Below are positions 25,515 through 33,404 of a DNA stretch of 64,000 bases, piece after piece. Under the pieces are notes generated by a model. The model had not been told where the DNA came from. It saw nothing but the letters and a program-made list of their open reading frames with translations, and made no database searches. A program made the translations under genes and the position numbers. The stretch comes from Nonomuraea dietziae (lineage in GTDB: Bacteria > Actinomycetota > Actinomycetes > Streptosporangiales > Streptosporangiaceae), in NCBI RefSeq assembly GCF_014195505.1, contig NZ_JACIBV010000001.1, positions 8,742,001 to 8,806,000 on the forward strand, written 5' to 3'. The first letter of the stretch is position 1. Each line of letters opens with the position of its first letter.

Positions 25515-25975
25515 TTCGCTCGGCATCTCGGGATCGCCACGAGCAACCTCGGGACCGTCGGTCCGGTGGTGCCGGACACGTCGCCCGGTGTCGCCGGATC
25601 GCCGCGCCGGACAACCCAGATCGTCCGTCCGGTGCTGGACGATCCGGGGTCGCCGATCCCGTGGTGCTGGACATTTCGCTCGGCATCTCGGGATCGCCAC
25701 GAGCAACCTCGGGACCGTCGGTCCGGTGGTGCCGGACACGTCGCCCGGTGTCGCCGGATCGCCGCGCTGGACAACCCCGGATCGTCCGTCCGGTGCTGGA
25801 CGATCCGGGGTTGCCGATCCCGTGGTGCTGGACATTTCGCTCGGCATCTCGGGATCGCCACGAACAACTCCGGGACCGTCGGTCCGGTGGTGCCGGATCG
25901 CCGCGCTGGACAACCCCGGAACGTCGATTTCGGTGGTGGCGGACAACTCATCCGGCATCTCCGAAATCGCCCATC
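25515..25975. repeat. 160-bp tandem repeats built from palindromic elements
   Basis: A unit beginning TTCGCTCGGCATCTCGGGAT recurs at 25515, 25675 and 25836 (periods 160 and 161), the third copy being partial. Each full unit contains hairpins such as CGATCCCG/CGGGATCG (25654-25661 with 25689-25696, and 25815-25822 with 25850-25857) with a 27-nt loop. A last element (25925-25969) has a different but still complementary stem, CGATTTCGG/CCGAAATCG, around a loop of the same length that matches at about 20 of 27 positions. Confidence 0.8.
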
Positions 25976-26033
25976 CGACGGCGCAATACCGCTTCGTGGA
26001 TCCCGCTGAGGGGGTCAGGCCGCCCTCCTGTGA

Positions 26034-26047
26034 TGGGAGCGCTCCCA
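26034..26047. promoter_or_regulatory. CebR-type operator, distal site of the NRPS cluster
   Basis: Perfect TGGGAGCGCTCCCA palindrome, centred 176 bases upstream of the proximal box. The spacing would allow a looped complex. Confidence 0.8.
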
Positions 26048-26171
26048 GTTCAAGGTAAGGATTAGTGGAGATCGGTGTCAACGTCTGCATGTCTTCGCAG
26101 GCGAACCCGTGTCATCGACGTGCATAAAGAGCCATAAATCGGGATATGTCACGGGAATTTCGGCCGAGAGC

Positions 26172-26201
26172 TTGACGTGATCTGCTGCACACTCCTAGCC
26201 T
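26172..26201 (+). promoter_or_regulatory. Predicted promoter of the NRPS cluster
   Basis: TTGACG at 26172-26177, an 18-bp spacer and TAGCCT at 26196-26201. The CebR-type box begins eight bases later, over the expected start site. No other promoter candidate stands out before the first cluster gene. Confidence 0.6.
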
Positions 26202-26209
26202 CCCATCCG

Positions 26210-26223
26210 TGGGAGCGTTCCCA
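26210..26223. promoter_or_regulatory. CebR-type operator, proximal site of the NRPS cluster
   Basis: TGGGAGCGTTCCCA, one mismatch from the perfect palindrome, placed at the predicted transcription start of the cluster. Confidence 0.8.
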
Positions 26224-26402
26224 CTCAGAACGAATTCCGCCGCCGTCCAGACGGTTCCGACCGTACGGCGCAGGAGCGCAGCCCGGACGCCGGGCGCAGA
26301 ACAGACACCGCACCACCAGGGCACTCTGCCGCACCGAACCATCAGGGCGCCCAGGACACCGCACCACACGCCGATGCAACGTCTGTCTCACAAAGGGCAT
26401 TC

Positions 26403-28538
26403 ATGTCGACAGTCGTGGACCACCCGAGGGGCTCTCCCGGCCCCACCACCGTGCCTGACCTCCTCCGCGCCCGCGCGGCGCTCGAACCCGACCGGGTGGC
26501 GTTAGCCGTCGCCGGTCATGGCGAGCTGACCATGCGGGAGTGGCACCTGCGCGCCGACTCCGCCGCCCATGGCCTGCTCGCCCGAGGGCTCCGGCGCGGC
26601 GAGCGCGTGGGGTTGCTGTTCGCCGCGAAGGACTGGATCGCCTTCGCGGTCGCCTACTGCGCCGTCCAGCGGGCCGGAGCGGTGGCCGTCCCCCTGTCGG
26701 ACCGTCTGGCACCGGCCGAACTCGCCTACATGTTGGACGACTGCGCGGCCGTGGGGGTGCTCCACGGGGAAGGCACTCTTCCTCCGCCGGGCGCGTACTG
26801 GTCCTGCCAGGCGACAGATCTGGAAGCCGGGCCCGAGAACCTGCCCCGTCCCCCGGGCGTCGAGTCCGGCCACCGTACGGCCGGCGAGCAGGCCCGGGGA
26901 CACCTGCTCCAGAACGGTATCCACGGCGTCGTGGCCGGTCAGGGTCAGCACCACCAGGCCGCTGACGGGCCCGCGCTCCTGCCTCGTGCGCCGGGCGGGC
27001 AGCCTGAGCTCGTCACGAGCCCGCCGAAAGGCGGCCCTGCGCCCCTTCCTCGCATCCCTGGCGACGAGTTCGTCACGAGCGCCCCTGAAGGCGGGTCTGA
27101 AGTCGCGGGCGGCTTGGAGGTGGGGGCTGGGCTCGCGGACGGCTTACAAGGCGGGGGTGGGCTCGTGCACGGCTTGGAAGGCGGCCTTGCACCTCTTCCT
27201 CGCATCCCTGGCGACGAGTTCGTCACGAGCGCCCCTGAAGGCGGGTCTGAAGTCGCGGGCAGCTTGGGGGGCGGGGCTGGGCTCGCGGACGGCTTACAAC
27301 ACGGGGCTGGGCTTGTGCATGGCTTACAAGGCGGGGCTGGGCTTGTGCATGGCTTACAAGGCGGGGCTGGGCTTGTGCACGGCGTGGAAGGCGGGGCTGC
27401 GGACGGGCGGGGTTCGGGTGCCGGGGTGGCGCGGTGGCGGGTGTCTCAGGGTGGTGTCGGGGTCGAGGTGAACCCGGGCGACTTGGCCCAGATTCTCTAC
27501 ACCTCCGGCACCACCGGCAGGCCCAAGGCGGTGGGGGCCAGCCACGCCAACCTGACCCACGACAGGGCCGTACGGCCGAACCGGCGCAGGTTCGCCCACT
27601 CCACCCGCCTGCTGCATGCCTTCCCCATCGGCACGAACGCCGCCCAGGCCATGCTGATGAACGCGCTCGACGCCCACCCCACTGTCATGACGCTGCCGAC
27701 GTTCACCGCGGCGAGGTTCGCCAGGCTGATCGAGTCGCACGCGGTGGGGACGGTCTTCGTCGTCCCCTCCATGGCCAGCGAGCTGCTCAACCACGGCGCG
27801 CACGAGCGGCACGACCTGTCGAGCGTGGTCCTGCTCGGGTCGGCGGCGGCGGCGCTGCCGCCCGCGCTCTCCCTACGGCTGTCGGCCGCCTTCCCCAACG
27901 CGACGCTCGTCAACTACTACACCTCGACCGAGGCGGCGCCGGCGCAGACCGTGATGGTCTTCGACAAGGACAGACCCGCGGCACTGGGGCGCGCGGGGTT
28001 CGGCAGCGCGCTGCGGGTGACCGGCGAGGACGGCAGGCGCCTGCCCCCCGGCGAGGTGGGTGAGATCTGGCTCCGCTCCGCCGCCGCACCCCGGGCATAC
28101 ATCGGCGGCCGGACGGCTGGCGGCAGCGGTGAGGAGAGCGGGGGCGGGGTGTTCAGGGAGGGGTGGGTGCGGATGGGGGACCTCGGCTACCTCGACCGTG
28201 ACGGCTACCTCTACCTCGTGGACAGGGAAAGCGACGTGGTCAAGTCGGGCGCCTTCAAGGTGTCCACTCTCCAGGTCGAGGCCGCGCTGTACGAGCATCC
28301 CGGCGTCGCCGAGGCCGCGGTGGTCGGAGTGGAGCACCCCGTGCTGGGGACCGCGCTCGCCGCCGCCGTCGTGCCGCGCGGACCTGACCTCTCCGTGACC
28401 GCGCTGCGCGCGTTCCTGGCCGACCGGCTGGCCAGGCACGAGATCCCGCACCGGGTGCTGGTCGTGGCCGACCTGCCGAGGAACCGGTCGGGAAAGGTCG
28501 TCAAAGAGGAGCTTCGAGCCATGATCGGGAAGGCGTGA
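26403..28538 (+). CDS. Stand-alone acyl/aryl-AMP ligase with repeat insertion
   Basis: ANL-superfamily adenylating enzyme (711 aa), the first gene of the cluster, likely activating the starter acid for a carrier protein. The N-terminal part ends near residue 170. The P-loop motif ILYTSGTTGRPKAV appears only near residue 365; YYTSTEAAP, YLYLVDRESDVVKSGAFKVS and the C-terminal catalytic RNRSGKVVKEEL follow normally. Between them lies an insertion of about 180 residues of Gly/Leu/Ala-rich repeats encoded by 150-bp and 30-bp direct repeats; without it the protein would have the usual length of about 520. The motif set is nearer to fatty/aryl-acid ligases than to amino-acid A domains. A CebR-type operator and promoter precede it. 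Substrate not identified. Confidence 0.8.
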   Translation: MSTVVDHPRGSPGPTTVPDLLRARAALEPDRVALAVAGHGELTMREWHLRADSAAHGLLARGLRRGERVGLLFAAKDWIAFAVAYCAVQRAGAVAVPLSDRLAPAELAYMLDDCAAVGVLHGEGTLPPPGAYWSCQATDLEAGPENLPRPPGVESGHRTAGEQARGHLLQNGIHGVVAGQGQHHQAADGPALLPRAPGGQPELVTSPPKGGPAPLPRIPGDEFVTSAPEGGSEVAGGLEVGAGLADGLQGGGGLVHGLEGGLAPLPRIPGDEFVTSAPEGGSEVAGSLGGGAGLADGLQHGAGLVHGLQGGAGLVHGLQGGAGLVHGVEGGAADGRGSGAGVARWRVSQGGVGVEVNPGDLAQILYTSGTTGRPKAVGASHANLTHDRAVRPNRRRFAHSTRLLHAFPIGTNAAQAMLMNALDAHPTVMTLPTFTAARFARLIESHAVGTVFVVPSMASELLNHGAHERHDLSSVVLLGSAAAALPPALSLRLSAAFPNATLVNYYTSTEAAPAQTVMVFDKDRPAALGRAGFGSALRVTGEDGRRLPPGEVGEIWLRSAAAPRAYIGGRTAGGSGEESGGGVFREGWVRMGDLGYLDRDGYLYLVDRESDVVKSGAFKVSTLQVEAALYEHPGVAEAAVVGVEHPVLGTALAAAVVPRGPDLSVTALRAFLADRLARHEIPHRVLVVADLPRNRSGKVVKEELRAMIGKA
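27031..27390 (+). repeat. In-frame direct repeats inside the ligase gene
   Basis: Two copies of a 150-bp unit (27031-27180 and 27181-27330), followed by a 30-bp unit repeated at 27301, 27331 and 27361, with diverged 30-bp copies inside the longer units. All periods are multiples of three, so the reading frame is kept; the peptide repeat is of the form GGAGLVHGLQ. Confidence 0.88.
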
Positions 28539-28539
28539 C

Positions 28540-30105
28540 ATGACGAGACCCCTGGTGGGCGGTCCTGACCTGGCGTCCCTCGCCCAGCACGGCATGTGGG
28601 TGACCGAGCGCTCAGGCGCGGCGGGCCCCACACCCCGGACGACCCCGCTGCAGGGGCATCCGGCGGTCTACCGCATGCCGTTGGCCGTCTGGTTCGACGG
28701 TCCGATGGAGGTCGGCAGGATGCTGGCCGCCTGCGGCGAGGTCGTGCGGCGGCACCCGGTCCTCACCTCCACGCTCGCCGAGCGCGACGGCGTCCTGCGC
28801 CTGCTGACCGGCACCGCCGAGGTGCCCGTCACGCTGGCCGAGGCGCCGGCCGACCCGCTCGACCTGGCGGGCGAAGGCCACCTCGACCTCGCCACCGGCC
28901 CCCTGGCCCGCTTCACGCTGGCGAGGACCGGGCCGGACCGGCACCTGCTGGTGTTCGCCGCCCACCACATCGTCTTCGACGGGATGTCCAAGGAGATCCT
29001 GGTGCGCGACCTGGCCGCCGCCTACGCGGGCGAGCCGCTGCCACCGCTGCCCGTGCCGTACGGCGAGGCCGTCGAGGACGAGAACGCCCGCGTGCGTGAC
29101 AGGCTCCCTGGCGCGGCGGAGTTCTGGCGGGCCCGCTGGCACGACTCCAGGGAGCTCGTCCTGCCGGGCCTGGGCACGCCCACCCTGCACGCCGCGCCTG
29201 GAGACGCCGTCGACTTCGTCCTCGGCGACGAGGTGGGGAGGACGGCCGCCCCGCTGGGACTGACCCGCTTCGAGGTGGTGCTGTCGGCGCTGCGGCTGCT
29301 GCTGCACGCGTACGGCAACGCCCGCGCCGCAGTGGCAGTCGACCTGTCCACCAGGACGGAGGCGACCAGGGAGCACGTCGGGCTGTTCGTCAACGAGCTG
29401 CCTTTCGAGGTCGTGCCGTCGGGCACGTTCGCCGAGTTCGCCGCCGACGTGCGGGCGGAGCTGCGCCGGATGTACGCCTACAGGCACGTGCCGCTGGCCA
29501 GGGCGCTGGGCGGGGTGAGCCCACGCGCGGCGCTCACCCCTGTGTCGCTCAGCTATCGCTCCAGGAGCGAAACCGAGCCCGTCTTCCCAGGGCTGGCCGC
29601 CTCGGTGGAGTGGATGATGTTCAACGGAGCCGTGCGCAACACCCTGCATCTGCAGGTCGTGGACGGTCCGAGGGGGACGGCGGCCAGGCTGCAGTACAAC
29701 CCCCGCCACCTCGGGAGGGCCGGCTGCGAGAGCGTGGCCGCGGACCTGACGGCGCTGCTGCGCGGCGTCGCCGAACGGCCGCACGCGCCGATCGACGACC
29801 TCCCGCTGCCTTCGAGGGTCGCGGGCGCGGGCGGCGGAACCGGTCTCCAGCGGCCGAGAGCCGCAGGGACGGACGCCGACCTGGTCGTGGCCGTGGGCGA
29901 GATCTGGCGCCAGGTGCTCGACCTCGATCATGTCGACCCCGGCGACGACCTGTTCGACCTGGGCGGCCACTCCCTGTCCATCACGCAAATCATCGCGAAG
30001 GTCAGGGACACGATGGCCGTCGATCTGCCGTTCGAGGTGTTCATCGACGATCCGACCGTCGAAGGCGTTGCCGCCGAGGTCGCCAGGCAGAGGAGCCTCG
30101 CATGA
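28540..30105 (+). CDS. NRPS condensation-carrier didomain protein (C-T)
   Basis: 521 aa: a condensation domain with an intact active site HHIVFDG (about residues 141-147) and a C-terminal peptidyl carrier domain with phosphopantetheine site LGGHSLS (about 473-479). No adenylation domain is present, so the carrier must be charged in trans, most simply by the ligase encoded just upstream, or it receives an intermediate from it. It starts one base after the ligase stop and ends overlapping the next start. The domain order suggests the first chain-initiating condensation of the pathway. Confidence 0.88.
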   Translation: MTRPLVGGPDLASLAQHGMWVTERSGAAGPTPRTTPLQGHPAVYRMPLAVWFDGPMEVGRMLAACGEVVRRHPVLTSTLAERDGVLRLLTGTAEVPVTLAEAPADPLDLAGEGHLDLATGPLARFTLARTGPDRHLLVFAAHHIVFDGMSKEILVRDLAAAYAGEPLPPLPVPYGEAVEDENARVRDRLPGAAEFWRARWHDSRELVLPGLGTPTLHAAPGDAVDFVLGDEVGRTAAPLGLTRFEVVLSALRLLLHAYGNARAAVAVDLSTRTEATREHVGLFVNELPFEVVPSGTFAEFAADVRAELRRMYAYRHVPLARALGGVSPRAALTPVSLSYRSRSETEPVFPGLAASVEWMMFNGAVRNTLHLQVVDGPRGTAARLQYNPRHLGRAGCESVAADLTALLRGVAERPHAPIDDLPLPSRVAGAGGGTGLQRPRAAGTDADLVVAVGEIWRQVLDLDHVDPGDDLFDLGGHSLSITQIIAKVRDTMAVDLPFEVFIDDPTVEGVAAEVARQRSLA

Positions 30106-30455
30106 GGCCGCTGGAGGAGCTTCGCGTGAGCCAGGCGGAGGAGCCTCGCCTGAGGCCTGTGGAGGAGCCTCGCGTGAGGCCGGTGGAGGAGCCTCGCGTG
30201 AGGCCGGTGGAGGAGTCTCGTGTCAGGCGGCGGGTGGCGGAGCTGGTCTCACGTTCGACCGACGGTGAGCTGGAGGTCGAGGAGATCATGGCCGCCGACT
30301 GCTCGCTGACCGCCCTCGGTGTCGGCTCGCTCGCCTTCCTGCGCCTGATCGACGCGCTGGAGGAGGAGTACGGCGTGCAGATCGACCTGGCGGCGCCCGC
30401 CGGCGCGCTCGACAGCCTGGACGAGATCGTCGCCCACCTCGGGGCGACGCGATGA
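30102..30455 (+). CDS. Free-standing acyl/peptidyl carrier protein with repeat N-terminus
   Basis: Small protein of 117 aa. The C-terminal 80 residues form a carrier fold: MAADCSLTALGVGSLAFLRLIDALEEEYGVQIDL, where the Ser of GVGS is the predicted phosphopantetheine site. The first 40 residues are five copies of an 8-residue repeat (consensus RPVEEPRV) encoded by a 24-bp tandem repeat starting at the start codon. It overlaps the preceding and following genes by four bases. It probably carries the starter or an unusual amino acid for the adjacent stand-alone condensation domain. Confidence 0.82.
   Translation: MRPLEELRVSQAEEPRLRPVEEPRVRPVEEPRVRPVEESRVRRRVAELVSRSTDGELEVEEIMAADCSLTALGVGSLAFLRLIDALEEEYGVQIDLAAPAGALDSLDEIVAHLGATR
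30104..30223 (+). repeat. 24-bp tandem repeat, five copies, in the carrier-protein gene
   Basis: Five units starting at 30104, 30128, 30152, 30176 and 30200, the last three nearly identical. They encode the charged octapeptide repeats at the N-terminus. The repeat begins exactly at the junction with the upstream gene, whose final codons resemble part of a unit. Confidence 0.85.
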
Positions 30456-31810
30456 TCACAGAGGTCGGCGGCGAGAGCGTGGAGTTCACCGGCGAGCGGG
30501 TGGCCGGCGCCCCGCTCACCTGGGGCCAGCAGTCCATCTGGCACTCCACCCGCTGGCTCGAGGACGGCGACCCGTACTTCAACCTGCCATGGGTGCTGCC
30601 CGTCCACGGCAGGCGCGATCTGAAGACCGTCCTTTCGGCGCTGGGCGCGCTGCTCGACAGGCACGAGAGCCTCCGCACCACCTGGGAGGACACCCCTCGC
30701 GGGCCGGTCCAGCAGGTGACGGGCCACGGCGAGCTGAGGGTCGAGGTGGTCGAGGCCGCGGAGGTGAAGCCCAGGCAGGCCGCCGCGACCGTGGCGGCCG
30801 AGCTGGCGGCCACCGGCTTCGACTACGCCCGCGAGCTGCCGCTGCGCTGCTCGGTGGTCTGCGACAGCGCCGGCCGTCCTGGCGCGCTCGCCCTCGCCCT
30901 GACGCACTTCGCGGTGGACGGCTGGGCGCTGGACCTGCTGGCCGCCGAGTGGCGAGCGCTGCTGACGGGCAGGCCGCTGCCCGCCCCCCTCTGGCATCCG
31001 CTCGACCAGGCCGCCTTCGAGCAGGGAGAGGGCGCGGCGCGGGGCGCGCGCTCGCTGCGCTACTGGCGCGAAGCCATGGACAGGGCACCCGCCACGCTGT
31101 TCGGCGAGCGGAAGCAGGAGCCCGAGCGGCCGAGGTTCGTCAAGGTCGGCATGGAGTCGGCCGCGTTGGCGGCCGCCGCCGAGATCCTCGCGGCGCGCTG
31201 GGCGGTCAGCACCACCAGCGTCCTGGTCGCGGCCACCGCCGTCCTGCTCGGTGAGATGACGGGACAGCGTGACATCGCGCTGCAGTTCATCGTGGGCAAC
31301 AGGCACGATCCGCGGATGCGCGCCATGGTCGGCACCGCCGTACAGGACGGGCTGTTCGTGCTCGCCATCCCCGACGGGCACGTCGCGGACGCGGCCAGGG
31401 CCGCGCACGCCTCCGCCATGGCCGCCTACCGGCACGCCCACTACGACCCCGCCGAGCAGCGGGCGCTGCGCGACGAGCCGGGCAGGCCCGACCTGTCGGC
31501 CTACTTCAACGACGTGCGGTCCTTCCCCGGCTGGCCGAACCGGCCGAGGGGACATCCCGCCGAACTCACCGGCAGGACCAGGACCTTCGACGCGGGCGCG
31601 TGGGACGAGGTGGACGCCTCGTTCTTCCTGTCCACGGGCCCCGCGACCGACACCTGCCAGCTCTACCTGCTGACCGACACGGCCAGGCTGTCACGGGCGG
31701 CGGCCGAGGCGATGCTGCGGGCGATCGAGACGCTGCTCGTCACGAGCGTCACGCGGGACGTGCCGCTCGCCGGGATCGGCGAGCTCGGGATCTACGAGGA
31801 GACGCGATGA
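30452..31810 (+). CDS. Stand-alone NRPS condensation domain protein
   Basis: 452 aa, one condensation-fold domain. The active-site motif reads THFAVDG (about residues 150-156): the first His of HHxxxDG is replaced by Thr, while the second (catalytic) His and the Asp-Gly are kept. The C-terminal half has the usual floor-loop region and an STGPATDTCQLYL segment. It could be a normal amide-forming domain acting on the free carrier protein next to it, or a specialised one. It is coupled to its neighbours by 4-nt overlaps on both sides. Confidence 0.83.
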   Translation: MITEVGGESVEFTGERVAGAPLTWGQQSIWHSTRWLEDGDPYFNLPWVLPVHGRRDLKTVLSALGALLDRHESLRTTWEDTPRGPVQQVTGHGELRVEVVEAAEVKPRQAAATVAAELAATGFDYARELPLRCSVVCDSAGRPGALALALTHFAVDGWALDLLAAEWRALLTGRPLPAPLWHPLDQAAFEQGEGAARGARSLRYWREAMDRAPATLFGERKQEPERPRFVKVGMESAALAAAAEILAARWAVSTTSVLVAATAVLLGEMTGQRDIALQFIVGNRHDPRMRAMVGTAVQDGLFVLAIPDGHVADAARAAHASAMAAYRHAHYDPAEQRALRDEPGRPDLSAYFNDVRSFPGWPNRPRGHPAELTGRTRTFDAGAWDEVDASFFLSTGPATDTCQLYLLTDTARLSRAAAEAMLRAIETLLVTSVTRDVPLAGIGELGIYEETR

Positions 31811-31995
31811 GCGACGACATGATGCTGGTGGTCGTCAACCACGAGGAGCAGTACTCCGTGTGGTGGGCCGACCGCGACCCGCCCTCGGGCTGGACTCCGA
31901 CAGGTTTCGCCGGCACCAGGCAGGAGTGCCTGGACCACATCGCGACCGTCTGGACCGACCTGCGCCCGCTCAGCGCGCGGGGGACGGAACGTTGA
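31807..31995 (+). CDS. MbtH-like protein
   Basis: 62-aa chaperone-like activator of NRPS adenylation domains. It matches the family pattern NHEEQYSVWWADRDPPSGW ... GTRQECLDHI ... VWTDLRPLS with the conserved tryptophans. It starts at the ATG overlapping the preceding stop and ends overlapping a TTG start of the next gene. Its presence indicates that one or more of the three A domains downstream need MbtH for folding or activity. Confidence 0.94.
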   Translation: MSDDMMLVVVNHEEQYSVWWADRDPPSGWTPTGFAGTRQECLDHIATVWTDLRPLSARGTER

Positions 31996-33404
31996 TCTCA
32001 GCCGACCGGCGTCAGGAGCTGCTGGGCCGTCTGGCCGCGCTGCCGCCCGAGCGCCGGGCAGCCATGCGCAGGTCGCTCGGCTCGTCGAGGCCCGAGGGCA
32101 GGGTGTGGCCGCTGTCGTTCGGGCAGGAGCGGCTGTGGTTCCTCAGCAGGTTCGACCCCACCGACACCAGCTACCACGTGCCGTGGACCGTGCGGCTGCG
32201 CGGCCCCGCCGACGGGGGAGCGCTGGAGGCGGCGCTGGGCCGCATCGTCGAACGGCACGAGGTGCTGCGCACCAGGTTCGTGATGGAAGGGGACAGACCT
32301 GGACAGGTCGTGCTGCCGCCCCGCCCTTTCGCGCTCGAACGCCTGGATCCGCGGCCCGATCCTGACGCCGCGGTGGCCGCGTACACGGGCAGGCCGTTCG
32401 ACCTGCGCCACGACCCGCCGATCAGGGCGGCGCTGCTCCGCCTCGGTCATGACGACCACCTGCTGTCCATCGTGGTCCACCACGTCGCCGTCGACGGCTG
32501 GTCGCTGGACGTCCTGATGAGGGAGCTGGCCGCCTGCTACGAGGCGGCCAGGCGAGGCGGGGAGCCCGAGCTGGCCGAGCTGCCCCTGCAGTACAAGGAC
32601 TACGCGGTGTGGAGCAGGGAGCGCGCGGACGGCGAGGGCGGCGGGCACCTCGGCCATTGGAGGGAGAGGCTGGCGGGAGCGCCCGTGCTCGACCTGCCCA
32701 CCGATCATCCCCGCCCCGCCCGGTGGACGGGCAGGGGCGGACGGTGCGCGCTCGCCCTGCCCGACGCGAGGACGGCCAGGCTGGAGGCGTTCCTCAAGGG
32801 CGAGCGGTGCACGCTGTTCATGGGCCTGCTGGCCGTCTTCCATGCCGTGCTCGCAAGGGCGGCGGGCCAGGACGACGTCTGCGTAGGGGTGCCCGTCGCG
32901 GGCCGCGACCGCACCAAGTTCGCGCCGCTGATCGGCTACTTCTCCAACACGCTGGTGCTCCGAGGCGACCTGTCGGGCGATCCCTCCCTCCGTGAGCTGT
33001 TGCGCCGAACCAGGGTCGCGACCCTGACCGCGCTCCAGCACGCCGAGGCGCCGTTCGAGCGGGTGCTCGCGGCGGCCGGGACGCCGCGTGACCTCAGCAG
33101 GCCGCCGCTGTGCCAGGCGATGTTCAACCTGTCGCACCACCTGCCCAAGGCCGACCTGCTGCGCGCCACGATGGCCGACCTGTCCGTGGCCGTGTGGCCG
33201 CCGCCGCCGGGGGGCCGTACCAAGAGCGAGATCTCGGCCGACCTGTACAGAGGGCCCGAAGGACTGGGCGGGTGGCTGGAGTTCAACAGCGACCTGTTCT
33301 CCACGCGGCGGGCGGAGGGGCTCGCGGCGGACTTCGCCGCACTGGCCGGACGGCTGGCCGACGAGCCCGACCTGCGGCTGTCAGAGCTGAAAGGACGATC
33401 GTGA
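31992..33404 (+). CDS. Stand-alone NRPS condensation domain protein
   Basis: 470 aa, a condensation domain with a short N-terminal helical leader (about 40 residues, Arg-rich) and an intact HHVAVDG motif (about 162-168). LSFGQERLWFL and the later GRDRTKFAPLIGYFSNTLVLR are typical of LCL-type domains. The TTG start overlaps the MbtH stop (TTGA) and the 3' end overlaps the A-T gene (GTGA). Together with the next gene it makes a split C/A-T module. Confidence 0.87.
   Translation: MISADRRQELLGRLAALPPERRAAMRRSLGSSRPEGRVWPLSFGQERLWFLSRFDPTDTSYHVPWTVRLRGPADGGALEAALGRIVERHEVLRTRFVMEGDRPGQVVLPPRPFALERLDPRPDPDAAVAAYTGRPFDLRHDPPIRAALLRLGHDDHLLSIVVHHVAVDGWSLDVLMRELAACYEAARRGGEPELAELPLQYKDYAVWSRERADGEGGGHLGHWRERLAGAPVLDLPTDHPRPARWTGRGGRCALALPDARTARLEAFLKGERCTLFMGLLAVFHAVLARAAGQDDVCVGVPVAGRDRTKFAPLIGYFSNTLVLRGDLSGDPSLRELLRRTRVATLTALQHAEAPFERVLAAAGTPRDLSRPPLCQAMFNLSHHLPKADLLRATMADLSVAVWPPPPGGRTKSEISADLYRGPEGLGGWLEFNSDLFSTRRAEGLAADFAALAGRLADEPDLRLSELKGRS

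Larger units (their letters stand above)
24999..26402. other. Non-coding, repeat-rich region upstream of the NRPS cluster
   Basis: About 1.4 kb without a convincing gene. It contains a 33-bp tandem repeat, two and a half copies of a roughly 160-bp unit made of palindromes, two CebR-type boxes and the cluster promoter. Open frames run through it on both strands, but their composition (Arg/Pro/Ser/Gly-rich, repeating with the DNA) is that of unread GC-rich repeats. Confidence 0.7.

Noticed and set aside
25094..26090. Long overlapping open frames on both strands in the repeat region
   Set aside because: They repeat with the DNA period, are rich in Arg, Pro, Ser and Gly, have no ribosome sites and resemble no family; three or more frames are open at once, as expected for stop-poor GC-rich DNA.
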